Source of the DNA: Prostheceraeus crozeri
Taxonomy: Eukaryota; Platyhelminthes; Polycladida; Euryleptidae
NCBI GenBank assembly: GCA_907163375.1
Contig: CAJQUW010005278.1
Location: forward strand, 186,001-250,000
Length of the DNA stretch: 64,000 nucleotides
Reading direction: 5' to 3'
In this document: positions 37,262 through 49,200 of the stretch, piece after piece
Position numbering within the stretch: the first letter of the stretch is position 1
Layout: every line of letters begins with the position of its first letter
The notes under the pieces: model-generated
What the model was told of the DNA's origin: nothing
What the model saw: the letters and a program-made list of their open reading frames with translations, nothing else
Databases searched by the model: none
Made by a program: the position numbers and the translations under genes

Positions 37262-37361
37262 AAATCGCTCCCTTTGTTCGACGTAATTCGTCATTACGCG
37301 TCGGGCGAGTTTTTTGACTATTTTAAAATAAAGAATTGCGTCAAACAAAGGGAGCGATTTT
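37262..37361. repeat. 100-bp hairpin with 28-base arms
   Basis: AATCGCTCCCTTTGTTCGAC (37263-37282) and its near complement GTCAAACAAAGGGAGCGATT (37340-37359) lie within arms of about 28 bases with two mismatches. The arms enclose a 43-base loop. Confidence 0.7.
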
Positions 37362-37753
37362 ATTTTATCTTTATAACTAATATGATTTTACTCTCCTCGT
37401 TTCTAAGAAACGGCATGAATATAGCTTCCTGCATTTGGAGATGAGAGTTCACTCGAACTTCAATAGAAGAGAACCAATTAAATATTACTCTGACATCCTC
37501 GCCCATACGAACACATTGTGGACGGCATGGTATCCTAAAAGTGAAGATTCGCATGACCACGTAACCATATTTTGACTTTTGATGTCGCACAAACTGCACA
37601 TTCATCAAGGTACATTCAACACGAATCTACGATCTTCATTTAAATATTCAATAAATGTTGGTTTGAAGGTTAATGAGGAATGAATCTCATTCCATTGTGT
37701 AGATCTTGCATCATTACAATATAACATAATTTAAGGAAATAGTGCCCATAGTA

Positions 37754-38330
37754 TTGAAAATCGAAAAGAATTGAAAACAATCCGTGTTCAGGCGCACGAC
37801 ATGTTTCAGCTTTACAAAGCCATCCTCAGGTGAACAAAGATATGTACAGGATAAAATTCTCTTAATTATAAAATTCGTGGTTACATCGGATGGTATGATC
37901 ACATTTCAACGCTAAAATCAAGGTCATTCACAACAGTCAAAAATACAAAGAATAATGAAATAAAATCAATTCTAAATTTACAGTTCTACACATTTAGGCA
38001 TAGATTCATGGAGCTTTCCCGTTCATTCATCAGGCTTTTGTTCGATTTCTTTAATAGAATAGATTCCAGATGTCTAGGGTACCTCGTCTGAGAAACGACC
38101 TTGAAATTATCTTTGTGAGGAGGATGAACATGCAAGCTAATTTTAGAAGACGTTGGGTAGCCTTTCAAGTGTTCATTCATCCTAGTAATGAAATGCCTGA
38201 CCGAGCTGCCGATGTAGCACTTGTCACAGTGCTCACAAGAATACTTGTAGACAATGTTTGACTTGAGCTCGGCAGGACATTTGTCTTTGTTAGCAAAGAA
38301 CATACTGGTCTTGAGAGTCTGGAATTAGCC
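37754..38330 (-). pseudogene. Penelope-like element 3' fragment with GIY-YIG endonuclease (copy B)
   Basis: The minus-strand frame 38303-37986 encodes 105 residues of a GIY-YIG endonuclease domain as fused to Penelope-like reverse transcriptases. It has VYKYSCEHCDKCYIGSSVRH (residues 18-37) with the Zn-type Cys pair (C23, C26) between the VYK (GIY) and YIG halves. Conserved R36/R41 and N43-E44-H45 follow, then HVHPPHKDNFKV and a conserved tail ending MNLCLNV. The domain would nick target DNA for retrotransposition. No reverse transcriptase lies upstream, so the copy is 5'-truncated. The 3' non-coding part (to 37754) carries a hammerhead-like motif. Bases 37754-38148 are repeated inverted at 38331-38723, making a near-perfect palindrome around the endonuclease segment. 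Confidence 0.85.
37787..37840 (-). ncRNA. Hammerhead-like self-cleaving ribozyme motif (PLE terminus, - copy)
   Basis: It is the mirror copy of the motif at 38641-38692 on the opposite arm of the palindrome: CTGAGGA at 37829-37823, GAAACATGTC following on the minus strand, and the same stem I halves. No base differs in the core. Transcripts from either strand of this locus would therefore each contain one forward motif. Confidence 0.55.
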
Positions 38331-38723
38331 TTCTGAAATTAGCTTGCATGTTCATCCTCCTCACAAAGATAATTTCAAGGTCGTTTCTCAGACGAGGTAC
38401 CCTAGACATCTGGAATCTATTCTATTAAAGAAATCGAACAATAGCCTGATGAATGAACGGAAAAGCTCCATGAATCTGTGCCTAAATGTGTAGAACTGTA
38501 AATAGAATTGATTTTATTTCATTATTCTTTGTATTTTTGACTGTTGTGAATGACCTTGATTTTAGCGTTGAAATGTGATCATACCATCCGATGTAACCAC
38601 GAATTTTATATTTAAGAGAATTTTATCCTGTACATATCTTTGTTCACCTGAGGATGGCTTTGTAAAGCTGAAACATGTCGTGCGCCTGAACACGGATTGT
38701 TTTCAATTCTTTTCGATTTTCAA
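38331..38723 (+). mobile_element. Inverted partner copy of the PLE 3' end (copy C)
   Basis: This + strand segment repeats the complement of 37754-38148 at roughly 97-98% identity by eye. It encodes the tail of the same protein (SLHVHPPHKDNFKV to MNLCLNV, stop at about 38490) and the same 3' terminus with the hammerhead-like motif. It starts inside the endonuclease sequence, so it lacks the GIY-YIG core. Inverted 5'-truncated pieces joined to a main copy are a known habit of Penelope-like elements. Confidence 0.8.
38641..38692 (+). ncRNA. Hammerhead-like self-cleaving ribozyme motif (PLE terminus, + copy)
   Basis: Seen: core 1 CTGAGGA (38648-38654, fits CUGANGA); stem II GGCUU/AAGCU with a short loop (38656-38669) after one unpaired U; core 2 GAA (38670-38672). 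Stem III is a minimal two pairs (A38673-U38678, C38674-G38677), followed by C38679 as the cleavage-site residue. Stem I is CAC/GUG next to the core, a 6-base bulge, then UGUU/AACA (38641-38644 with 38689-38692). This is a type I layout. Minimal type I hammerheads with very short stem III are known from Penelope-like terminal repeats. The unpaired U and two-pair stem III make activity as a monomer uncertain; cleavage would fall after 38679. Confidence 0.55.
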
Positions 38724-41700
38724 CAACATAATTTGTTTATTATGTATACTATTTCATAAATCATTCTTATTTATTATTTACTAATCGTTTTCTATAGACT
38801 TCTATTTAATTGGAAAAGTAAGCATTTAATTCCCATCAAAATATTGGGGTTCTGTAAGTGAGAAAGATTGTTCATAATATTGAACGCAGTCGCTTCTAGC
38901 TCAGCCCTCCCTGCAAATACCTACGGTTTTAATCTTCACAATTAGTAGGCCCACGTCCCATCACATTTTGTCCTAACCGAGCATTCAAGAAGATACATGA
39001 CCAATATACAGGGAAGATGATTAAATTTTCTTAAAATGATCTCTACTTGATCACGTGGTTCATTCGTGGTTATGAACATGACTGAGAATGTTTGATGCTG
39101 ATTACAATACATGTATTCAACTCCTTGTTATCTTCTTCGCCAGAAAATAGCAAATATAGGATAATTGTTCTTAGCGCATGTAAACAGTCATCTAAGGCTG
39201 CGTTTCCAAAATCCAACATGAGAAATCATTGCGATGCTATCAACGGATGTGAGTCGTTCTCGAATATCAAAGGTTTTTCGCATTAACTGCAATAAAGCGA
39301 TAGTTCTTTGCGATAATTGTCCTTTCAATAAGGAGTTTCATTTCTCATGTCTTCTATTAATCACATTTTATTGATTGTCAGAGGTCTGAAATAAGGTTGC
39401 AATGAAGCAATATTCTAAATTCGAATGATAATGACAAAATTCTTTTTACATCTCTATTTCAATGTCATACGTTTTCATTCAATGATTATACATGTGGATG
39501 TATTTCAATAGCTTATCAGAATATATTTATCGAAATCATCGACTTAAACATAGTAGTTATAGATATTTAATTATTTGATGTGATTGAAGTACTTCTATAT
39601 TCACTTTGTGTAGATATGTTCATTCTAGATTTTATTGTTTTGTTATTTCGTATCTCGTAATTGCTTCATCGTAAGATGTACCATATGGCCTTAAAATAAC
39701 GGCTCAAAAATGAAGAACATTGAATCATTGTATAGGGGCCTCAATTATGCAGATTTAGCTGCTGTTACTAATGAGACAAGTTATTCACTCCTTAGCAAGC
39801 AACACGTAGACAAAATAAGACAATAATTGACTATTTGTTTAGTGAAAAATTTCGTGTTAGTCGGATAATGCATGCGTATGGTGTTGATGCGCTGATGAAT
39901 GTATCAATTGTAACAATTAAGGCTGTTGGTCTTAACTGCTTTAACAAGATTATGCCATACTTAGACCCATGCTAAGTATCAGATTCGACAGGAACTCAGT
40001 GACCGATTTCAAAGTAACGCTTTGCTTTTGTCCAGTGACCTATTACTTGATTTAAGCTAATCAATTATAACAATTTCAAAGCACAGTTTACGTAAAAGTA
40101 TCCCATGATCAGAAAGAACCTTCCACGTGCTTGCTAAGTTCACAGAATGAGGCCTGGTTCAGTTAGCCTTCAAATTCTCTCGTTTAATAAATAATCTCAA
40201 CTGATCGCTAATGTTCTGCACGTACATGTATATAAGAACAGAACAGTCCTGAGTCCAAGTGTTGTGATTTTATTACACTATGATGAATGAGTATCTTCGA
40301 ATTGCTTGTGTCAAGGTGTAAAAAAGAATATGTATGACTATTGCAGACGGACTGAGAACATCGATTATCAAAACTTCTCTCTTCATTCTTTTAGCCTACA
40401 AAATGTTATATGTTGATTCTTGCTCATGAATTAGATCTATTACATACCCAATACTTTCATATCAATATCATGTTGATGTGGATGTGCTTAAAGATACTTT
40501 CCTAAAAGAGTCAATGGACAATTAAAAAAAAACTAGCAGTGAAGGCGGAGTTCTCTCTGTATATCAAGCTAGGTAGGGAATTCAAATAATTGATGGCTTA
40601 GAGATAAAAGTCAGTTGCATCTTTCTAATGAGTTACGTATATTGGTTTTTTAAAGAGCAGTACTCATAATGAGATCATTTTGAAGTAAAAATTTAAAATT
40701 CTAGGTTTCAATGCCTACAGAGTACCACACAGTAATACCTACATTTCAAGGTCAGAATTCACTTAGACATGAATTGAACTCATGAGTTTCATATCCATGA
40801 GTTTTATATTGACAAGTATAATCTTATTATATAATTCTCATTCTAAAACTTGCTAATAGCAATTTCTCAGTATAGAAATTTTTCTATCTCGACTTACTTG
40901 AACAGTGATATATATTTAATTACGTTAATTTTTTCTTTTTGTCTCGGCTTTCCGAACTTGACTCATCGTTTGACAGTGTTATAATTGTACCAGTCGCTTG
41001 ATTACTGCTATTGAGGCGTGTGAATTTTATGCACGTTATTCTGGTATCAAGTTTTGACTGCTGCGTGTGCGCTGTTAATGTGATCGGTCGGAGCTGCTCA
41101 GGCGCTTAATTGTGTGTAATTCACGTAGAGCAATTTATTCACGTGAAAATGCAAAAGTGGTTTTGATTGTAAAATGAGGATTGTGAATGAGTTGATTCCA
41201 ATAATTGTAGCCCAGGTTTAACCCATGGTTGTTTGACCTCAGTCTTGATGACGCGATCCAAGATGATCGATCTTGACGTATTGATGTCCAATGCTGTAAT
41301 ACGTCGTGGAACCTCATGTTTTGAGAATGCTGCAATCTGAATTCACTTTTAGGAACACATTGCAATGATTTAAATGTTTTAAGATCAATATTTTTGCTAC
41401 TCCCGTTATTATGCAGCGTCCTCGCTACACAATATCAAAAATCTAAAATCGAATGAAATACTATCACCACTGAAACTCGATGTCTTACATATCAGTAAAA
41501 AGCAACAACTAGCAAGTAGCAAGAAGATCTGCAAATTAGTAAATCGCTAGCATAGCGTCACAGGCATGGATTTGATCCCTGTGGTTATCGATAAAGGCAA
41601 AATATGAAAACAGTTTTATAAACTTCAAGTACAGTGTGTATTGAATGCAACAATACGAACAGTCCTATTTGCGCCTATTAACATACCTGCAGTGAAAGAG

Positions 41701-44700
41701 CTAGAAACGATGGGCTGCTGTTTATTAAGTCAGCACTGCTAACAGAGCAGATTCTAATGTATTTCATTTTTCTAAACCTTGTCATATCTTTCATAATATA
41801 TAATTACATTTGTTACATAACCTGCCACATTTTAGGGCGTGGCTGTAGCTTGTATTGTTCATGTCTGCTTTTGTAGATAATCCTTTTTCGTTTAACCTGA
41901 TTTTAAATACTTCATTTGTTTCTTTCGAATTGTTGAATTGCTCAATGTGTCATTGCCTCATACTTTGATTGTTATTATAGACTAGGGTGGTTTGAACTAA
42001 GAATAATATAAAATAGGGGTATGCAACTATCAATAACAAAATGTGAAAAGGGCATGGAAATGACTTTGAGAAAAAAATTCATTTGTCATTATGTTAAAGC
42101 AAGTTACTAAATATCAGTTTAATTTGAAACTCCAGCATACTTTATCGTCAGATAAATCGGCTACAGGTTGTCATTAATTGCTTAATGCAATGAATGTAGG
42201 GGTATTCGCAATCTTCTTGCAGATTTTCACATGCGGCTATTTTGACAAAAATACTAAGTTTTCAGGTTCTAGGAAGCACAAGTCGTATTCCTCTGATTAC
42301 TTCTATTTCAAAATTGACAGGAAGTATTCCAGATGTCCTCCATCACTGCGCATGTAAAGATCACAGCGGTTAGTAAAGTGATGAGCTAGAGTAATACCAT
42401 ATGTGGTTATGTTGTTCATTAAAAAGGTTGGTCTTTGTTTTGATTCGTCTTAAGCTTTTGGACCTGGTGCTTTAATGTTTTGTAAAAATATTTTTTCACC
42501 AGGCCTTATAGCCAAAATTACAACATTGACAAATTTCAGCTTCAAAGGCCTGGAAAGAGCCTGTCTACAACCAGTCCACAACGATTCAGTTTGATATTGA
42601 GTTCTCGTACATGAAGAACGGCTCCGCCTCGCGTTGCAAACGAGTTCGATTTTGTCGCGGTGTCATAAGTGGAAGTTCTTTGTTCAATAAGATATCCTTG
42701 TCGAATTTAGCATTGACTATTTCTTTCATCACTTGGAAGAAAGCTCCATCGCAATGCAACAAATCGACCCGGAAAAATATTGACGGTGACTGCATAGGCT
42801 TCTCGTCAATTGCAAGCATGCAGGAAAAAAATTGTGTCGGTTGCCTCATATAACTGAAACTAGTATTTAAGGTCGAATTAGGATCCTGTGCGTCAATCAA
42901 TCAATTATCAAAAGAAAAAGTTGAAGTCGCTTTGGTGCATCTTTAGGCTTCATACTTGTACAACTCTATGCTTCAATGCTCGAGGATTGCATTCTCTCTT
43001 CCTAGGCTATTTTGTTTGAGGAGGATAGAGTAAGTCAGACTTCTAACGAAGCTTCCTCTGCGATTTGCCTCGATCATCGAATGCTACAATAACCTCTTCC
43101 TTCTCGTCATTCGAAAGTTTCAACGTGATAACCTACTCGTTTATTCGAAACAACAGAAAAGGCTTCCATAAATCTTTTTGCCGGTGAAGCCATGTTCTTG
43201 CCGGAAGACTGTCGAACTTCACACTAAACAAGCATCTGGATTTATCACAATCACCATAAAGCAGTCTCTCGTTTGTTAAGTCACAATGATGCATGATAAG
43301 TTCAAATCATGGACAGTTAGTAATGCTTGGCAAACGTTTAGCAAATCAATACATGCGCTCCAACGCATATGAATGATTTTTTTTGCATAGCCGATGTAAT
43401 AAAATCCCATTTTATCCGATTAAAACGCATTTTGTTCGACAAGTGTACACATACACGTAGTTAGCATCTGTAATCAGTCCACTGTTTGAATAACCAAGTT
43501 TAATAAGCGATATTATGTACCATAATGGTAGTGACAAAAATCCGCAAGAAGATCGCGAACACCCTGTATATATGAACTGTGCATCTTTCTTATTCACTTA
43601 GAATGAATAGTGACGAACACAATTATGAAAGTAGATTTATCCTCGTTATCCTGCCTTCTCTCCCACTCACGCATTATCACTCGGATGTGTTCTTTTTAGC
43701 CAGTAGACATTTTTACACTTATTAATAATACCATGCTATTTCAATTTACAATGCTTCAGAGTTGCAGCATCCTTTTCCTGCATCGGAAGTTTTGGCAACT
43801 TTTGGCATCCTTAAGTAACTATTTGTTACATATCCCAAGCTATGGAACGCAACACTATGAAAATCTATAGCGAAAAAAGTAGATTGAGAGATGATATATC
43901 AGTTGTTTCATGTTCGACATCTGGAACATCTTGACTCCCATAATGATTTCAGATTTGCGGAACATTCACAAATATTAAGCCTATTTAATTTTTTACAAAA
44001 TAGAGCAAATCTCCCATTAATTTTTAGGGGGCTCCTGGGGCTTTTTGATGTCATGAGATTTGCTTTGGGATTATGCAGAGTTTTTATAACTGGTGCAACG
44101 CACACACAGGGTTAAACTTTTACTTCCCTTCTTGAAACTAGCTTCAATGTATATGTCTAAACAATATGTAGGACATTGAAAATTGGCGTATTAAAAAGAA
44201 AAAGCTGTTGGAATGTATCGGAAATTTCTCTTTTTTGATAGTGTTTAATTACTGATGATTTCGAAATCCGGTGGAGCCTGGCTAACAGATCCCGTCCAGC
44301 AGTGCAAAAGTTATTTGCTGCCAACGTTTAGGTTTGTTTTGTTCAGTAGCTTTATCATGGTTCTACATCAGTTGATCTTTATAAGGTTGACCTGACAGCA
44401 GCATCTATTCTACGTCATTAGGTCTACACGCAATAAAATGTGAAGACAATGGGTTTAATCGTCAAAAATCTGCAGACAGATGATAAAGATAATTGACTGT
44501 TGTCAGAAAATGTATAGAAAATTTTATTGCAGTAAAAGAGTCTTTTCAATGGAGCATTTATCAGTAATTATGTCTTATTGATGAAGTTGGTTCATTTGGA
44601 AAATAACTGATTAGTTCATGACTTCATGAAGCCGTAAGCAATCTCATACTTTTTCAATGCACCGTCATTATGTGTAACATTGGTGACTTACCTTACTCAG

Positions 44701-45477
44701 ATTGATTTTGACCGTTGGTTGGTAGATAATAGCTATATAATATTATAAGGCTTCATATTAGTTTATGTATGATTTGAAATATACTCAGCAAATAGTTACC
44801 TGAAGAGCTTTTAAGTGCTATCGGATAATCACTGCGTAAATTTATAATCTTACGAAATATATTTTCTGATAAAGCTTGTATCACTTATGTGTTTCTTAGC
44901 ATTTTTCTTCCGTGTCATGTAGGCATATTAGATGTTTATTGATGTTGTAATAGATCTTACAGCCACATTAAAGCTCTTTCATTTACATTTGTTTTGATTA
45001 TCTCATTGACTTCTTATGGTAGTGTAAATCGATTGATTTAATGTTATAGCAAATAATTGTCCAATTTTTGATTTTCTTGGCAGTCTAATCAAGTTTTCAC
45101 AAATACCATTTTCGTCTTGGCATTGTCATAATACATAACAACCGTTTCTCATAAGTCAGTTGCGTGATGTAATAGACAAGCAAGCTTCAGCGATAAAAAG
45201 CAGTTTATAGTCTATCAGAAATGTTTAAGCCCCTCTCCCTGTCTAGTAACCTAGCGTGCTTTATCGATAAAGAGCATAAATCATCAATTTTATGACAACA
45301 TGAGGTACAATTGATTTGAGCAACATCTTAACAAGTAAATAATATGAAGTTTTCAGTAATCATTTGATTAATAGCACCTATGTCACGATGATGAGCTAGC
45401 AAAGTACTCGTGATAGCTACTGCGGTGGACTGAGCCTTTCACATGCAACATGTGCAAGACTTTTATGTAAGGGGTTA
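38724..45477. other. Long stretch with no recognisable gene
   Basis: About 6.7 kb. A 104-codon minus-strand frame at 42586-42900 has no ATG at its start, matches no family known to me and overlaps an open + frame; it is not called. A short palindrome-like or tRNA-like sequence was not convincing. Nothing else stands out. Confidence 0.5.
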
Positions 45478-45479
45478 TA

Positions 45480-46209
45480 GTTCGGCAGCCAGAACGAGTT
45501 TCTGCTGGGAGCTAGGCCGAAAATGAGACTTTCACAGAATGATGCATACCCTATGCCTAATACGAATCTGCGCGTCTGCCGGGTTCGACGTGGTTCTCTT
45601 CTTGTCAGCCAGTATCAAAGAAAAACACATGTCATTCCAGTGGGACGCAGATTGCAGCTTTTTTGTTTAAAATGAAATTTTCTATGTTTTCTCTGATTGA
45701 CCGAATGACAATAAGTCTAGAACCATAATTATTGACGTGGAATGTCTTCAGGTCATTTTCTATGATGCTCATGTGTTCTTTTTTCTGATCGACAATGTTT
45801 TCTTTACGGGAATGCGGGTAAATGTGGATTAAATTGCGCAAAATAGGCCTACTTGTGAGAGGCCTAGTTGCCGACATTGAGAGGCGTGCCAAATCTGAAT
45901 GTGTTGGAATTCATAGACAGGGGTGCATGAACATGATAGGAAATGACCTGAAGATATTCCATGTCAAGAAACTCAGGGCTTAGTACTTTTCGATTAATTC
46001 AAGAAAACAGAAAATTTCATTCTTGCCAATATCTGCAATCTGTTTCCCATTGGATTAACATGTGTTTTTATTTGATCGTGTCTGACAAGAGGAGAACTCA
46101 CTAGAACTCGGCGGACGCACAGCCGCGCAGTAAGGATAGGGTGTGCATCATGCTGTGAAAGTCTCATTTTCGGCTACGTTCCCTCAGAAATTCGCTCCGG
46201 CTGCCGTAC
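45480..46209. mobile_element. Long-TIR foldback DNA element (copy 3 of 3)
   Basis: A 730-bp element starting GTTCGGCAGCCAGAACGAG and ending ATTCGCTCCGGCTGCCGTAC, with TA on both sides (45478-45479, 46210-46211). It matches the 31.3-kb copy along its full length, including the unique centre (GCCAAATCTGAATGTGTT near 45886-45904). Its two arms are more diverged from each other (many substitutions and small indels), so it is older. No coding capacity of its own. Confidence 0.85.
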
Positions 46210-46211
46210 TA

Positions 46212-49200
46212 TTAGCAAATGTAAGACAGATATTCATTTCGATTTCCTATTCTGCAGGTGACCTAAACGTCTAAGCATAGCGCACTGCAATGGCAGTGCA
46301 GTGCTGATATCCAAAATTTGAATTAGAACTATGTTGTGCGTTAATAAAAGACGAGCATATCTCGAAAGCTACGCGCCTAGCAGTGCATCAGTAATATTTT
46401 TTGATTATTTTTCTGCACCAGAGTCAATGACAATGACAAAGCTTCTGACGCAACTAATCGATTAAAAAAAACAGCTTACTAATCAGTCATCCTTTATAAC
46501 AAAATATGATTCGTCAATCATCTTTCAAAACCATCTAGCAGAATGATGTCGATTCATCGCAAGAAGTAATTTTGGCATTCCATGAGGGTTATTTGTGTTA
46601 GTTACATAAACAGACGCATCTGCAGATAATGGGAGTAATTTACATGTCACTCAAGTAAGTGACAAAGACAAATGCTCCTTGTACATTAATTATTGATTAA
46701 TTCTTCAAGACGGTATTAAATGCTCTTCAAGTATAATTAAGATCATTTTCATGTTTCAATCTAAATTGAACAGATTCAACTTGAACTTTCTGGCATCTCC
46801 ATAAAATACTGGCCTTCTATTGTTTGTTTTAAATAGAGATTTTTTCTCATCTCACGCATTTCACGTTTTAAATTGTTAGTCCTTTTCCAAACATTGGCTA
46901 GTAAAACTGGTTGAGGCATTTCTTTACGAAGAAAGTCAATTATTTATCTTCTGATGATGTGGAAAGCAAAGGTAGCATTTACATTTGAGTGAGTCCAACT
47001 CTTTGAAAATGCTAGTAATCAGAGCATCTTTACGTAACAGTATTTGAATGCGATTAAGTGAGAATTCTTCGCTGCTCACGTCAGCTATGTTTACAACGAT
47101 TGACTCATCATTTCCCCTTTGTGCAAGATAATTGTTCGCTATTGATAGAGGTGGGCTATGCAGGGTCGAAAAAGGTCACATGTTCAAATCCATTTGAACT
47201 ACAGCTTATTTCAATCAGTAGTGTCTCCTGATCATTTTGGCACTAATTATATTGAAATCCGTGCGAAATTGAGTAGGTGCGGACGAAAACAAACATAGTA
47301 AGTCATTCTGTCAAAATTTTCGCGATTGCTGCAGTGTGCGACAATTTTTGCCAAGCAATGGCTTCAACAGGAAGCAGCTGGGACTTTCATTTGGTTGACT
47401 ATAAATAGATCTGCGGATTCCTAACGTCATTCGTGTTTTCTTTGATTAAGGATATGAATGGGTCCCAGAATTACTAAAATTTCCCAAAGGTTGCCATTTT
47501 CATTTTCTGTAGATGCCTCAGCTGATGCCCGTGTGTATGTCAGAGCATGAATTTTTCTCAACCTCAGTGCAATATCTAATTACTGCATCATAGTCTTAAA
47601 ATTTAGTTTCTGAAATCAAATTTGTGCTTATTTCTAATTACGTGATGATATACGTATACATAGGCCTATTATAGGTTAGTGGTCAAAATGGACCCAAAAC
47701 TCTGTACAAGGGTAAGACTAGAAGTAATATTTGAATAACAGGTACGTTTGCAGCAACATTAGAAACGCATTTTTATGTCCCAAAAAATCAACTGGGAAAT
47801 CGATTGATTTTCTTTGCAGATCATCGAAGTAGATCATCCAGAAGAATGCGATCTTTGAATTTGTACTCGTACAGAGTAATAAATTTACAAATGACCATTT
47901 TATATGCTTGTCAGAAATTTAAAGATACCAGATGAGCTCTCCTATGAGTACCGATCTGAAGTGCAGAAGAAACAGGGAAGAAAAGAACAAATCCTTAGAA
48001 TTGGCCAGTCAAACACTTAATTTTCTTTTTCAATGCCCGATTCCAACATCTTCGATAATAATGAAAGGATTTCTGCTTCGTCAGTCAATCGGGAACCAGT
48101 AAAGTCAGTATTGTTGACATATTTAACGGAAACTTCGGGGTAGCATTGCAAGCTGCATTTCATAAGCTTCTAATCTTTTCAGAAGAGGCATAAGATGTTC
48201 GACTGAAAGTGCTGCATAAGTTATGAGCAAGCCCACTCTGTAAGACTATATCGGTAGCCTAATATAAAAATCGAGCTACACATAGCACCAATGAGTATTG
48301 AGATGACCAAAAGCGGCAGTAGACATAAGAAAATATTTTTTTTCAAGTAATCACCTCAAGAGGTTGTGTTAACACTGGCATGAAAGCTGAAGAATATATC
48401 TGATACGTATTGGTGTGCAAATGCAAGACATGGGAGGTTCCTAAATCACTATTGATCTGATGAAATAGAGAAGAGTAGACCCTTTGGTGTAGATGTCAAG
48501 CTTAAATTCTGAACCGAAGTAGCATATCGAACCATTCATCCGCGAATAATTACCAACCACTCCATCTTATACAGACTGAACCGAAATTCGACATTATAAT
48601 TTTGGCCCAATATTCTATTTATGACGACAATTGACACAAGCGATGGGCATTTTCTTTCGGAGATGTCCAGCGAAGACCTATGCAGATACTCGTGCAATGA
48701 ATGAAATAAGTCTTTCATTTAGTATGAAGCAAAAGGGGTCTTCGTACAAAACGATATCATGAGAAATAGTTCCCACCAGCACCTCAACCTCTGCAGCTTA
48801 CTGATTTTTTAACTGGATAATCAGATGCCTCTTACAGTTACAAAATATTTGGAAGATGCCCTGGCTAGTCATGGTGTAATATTGCGAATTGGAAAGAGTC
48901 AAATATTTCTACGATTTTAAATGATCATTTATCTAGATGTGCAAAATTTTGTACAAAAATGCCATCCAGCAATCATACTCAGGGACAAAATAATAAGGTT
49001 AGGAGAAGTTGAAAATGCGAGGAATTCGATGATATTTATAATGAGATGATATGACATGGTGCAAAATAGGCCTACTTAAGCCTGCCTCCACATAGTTCCA
49101 CTATCCCGCAAGTGGTAATTGATTTTCCGGCGATAATTTTCAGACGCATGGATTTTGGATGTTGCTGAGATAGTTCTTGCGACATCAAATAAATTTCGTT

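Larger units (their letters stand above)
35836..37753. other. Non-coding stretch with two palindromes
   Basis: No gene recognised; the short Lys-rich frame at 36077-36277 looks like chance. Two hairpins inside are listed separately (36371-36437 and 37262-37361). Confidence 0.5.

Noticed and set aside
41560-41600. tRNA T-arm-like GGCATGGATTTGATCCCTG
   Set aside because: Only an isolated T-arm resemblance; no acceptor or anticodon stems.
42586-42900. Open minus-strand frame of 104 codons and overlapping + frame of 80 codons
   Set aside because: The minus frame has no ATG at its 5' end, no recognised motif, no splice signals and unremarkable composition; two overlapping open frames suggest chance.
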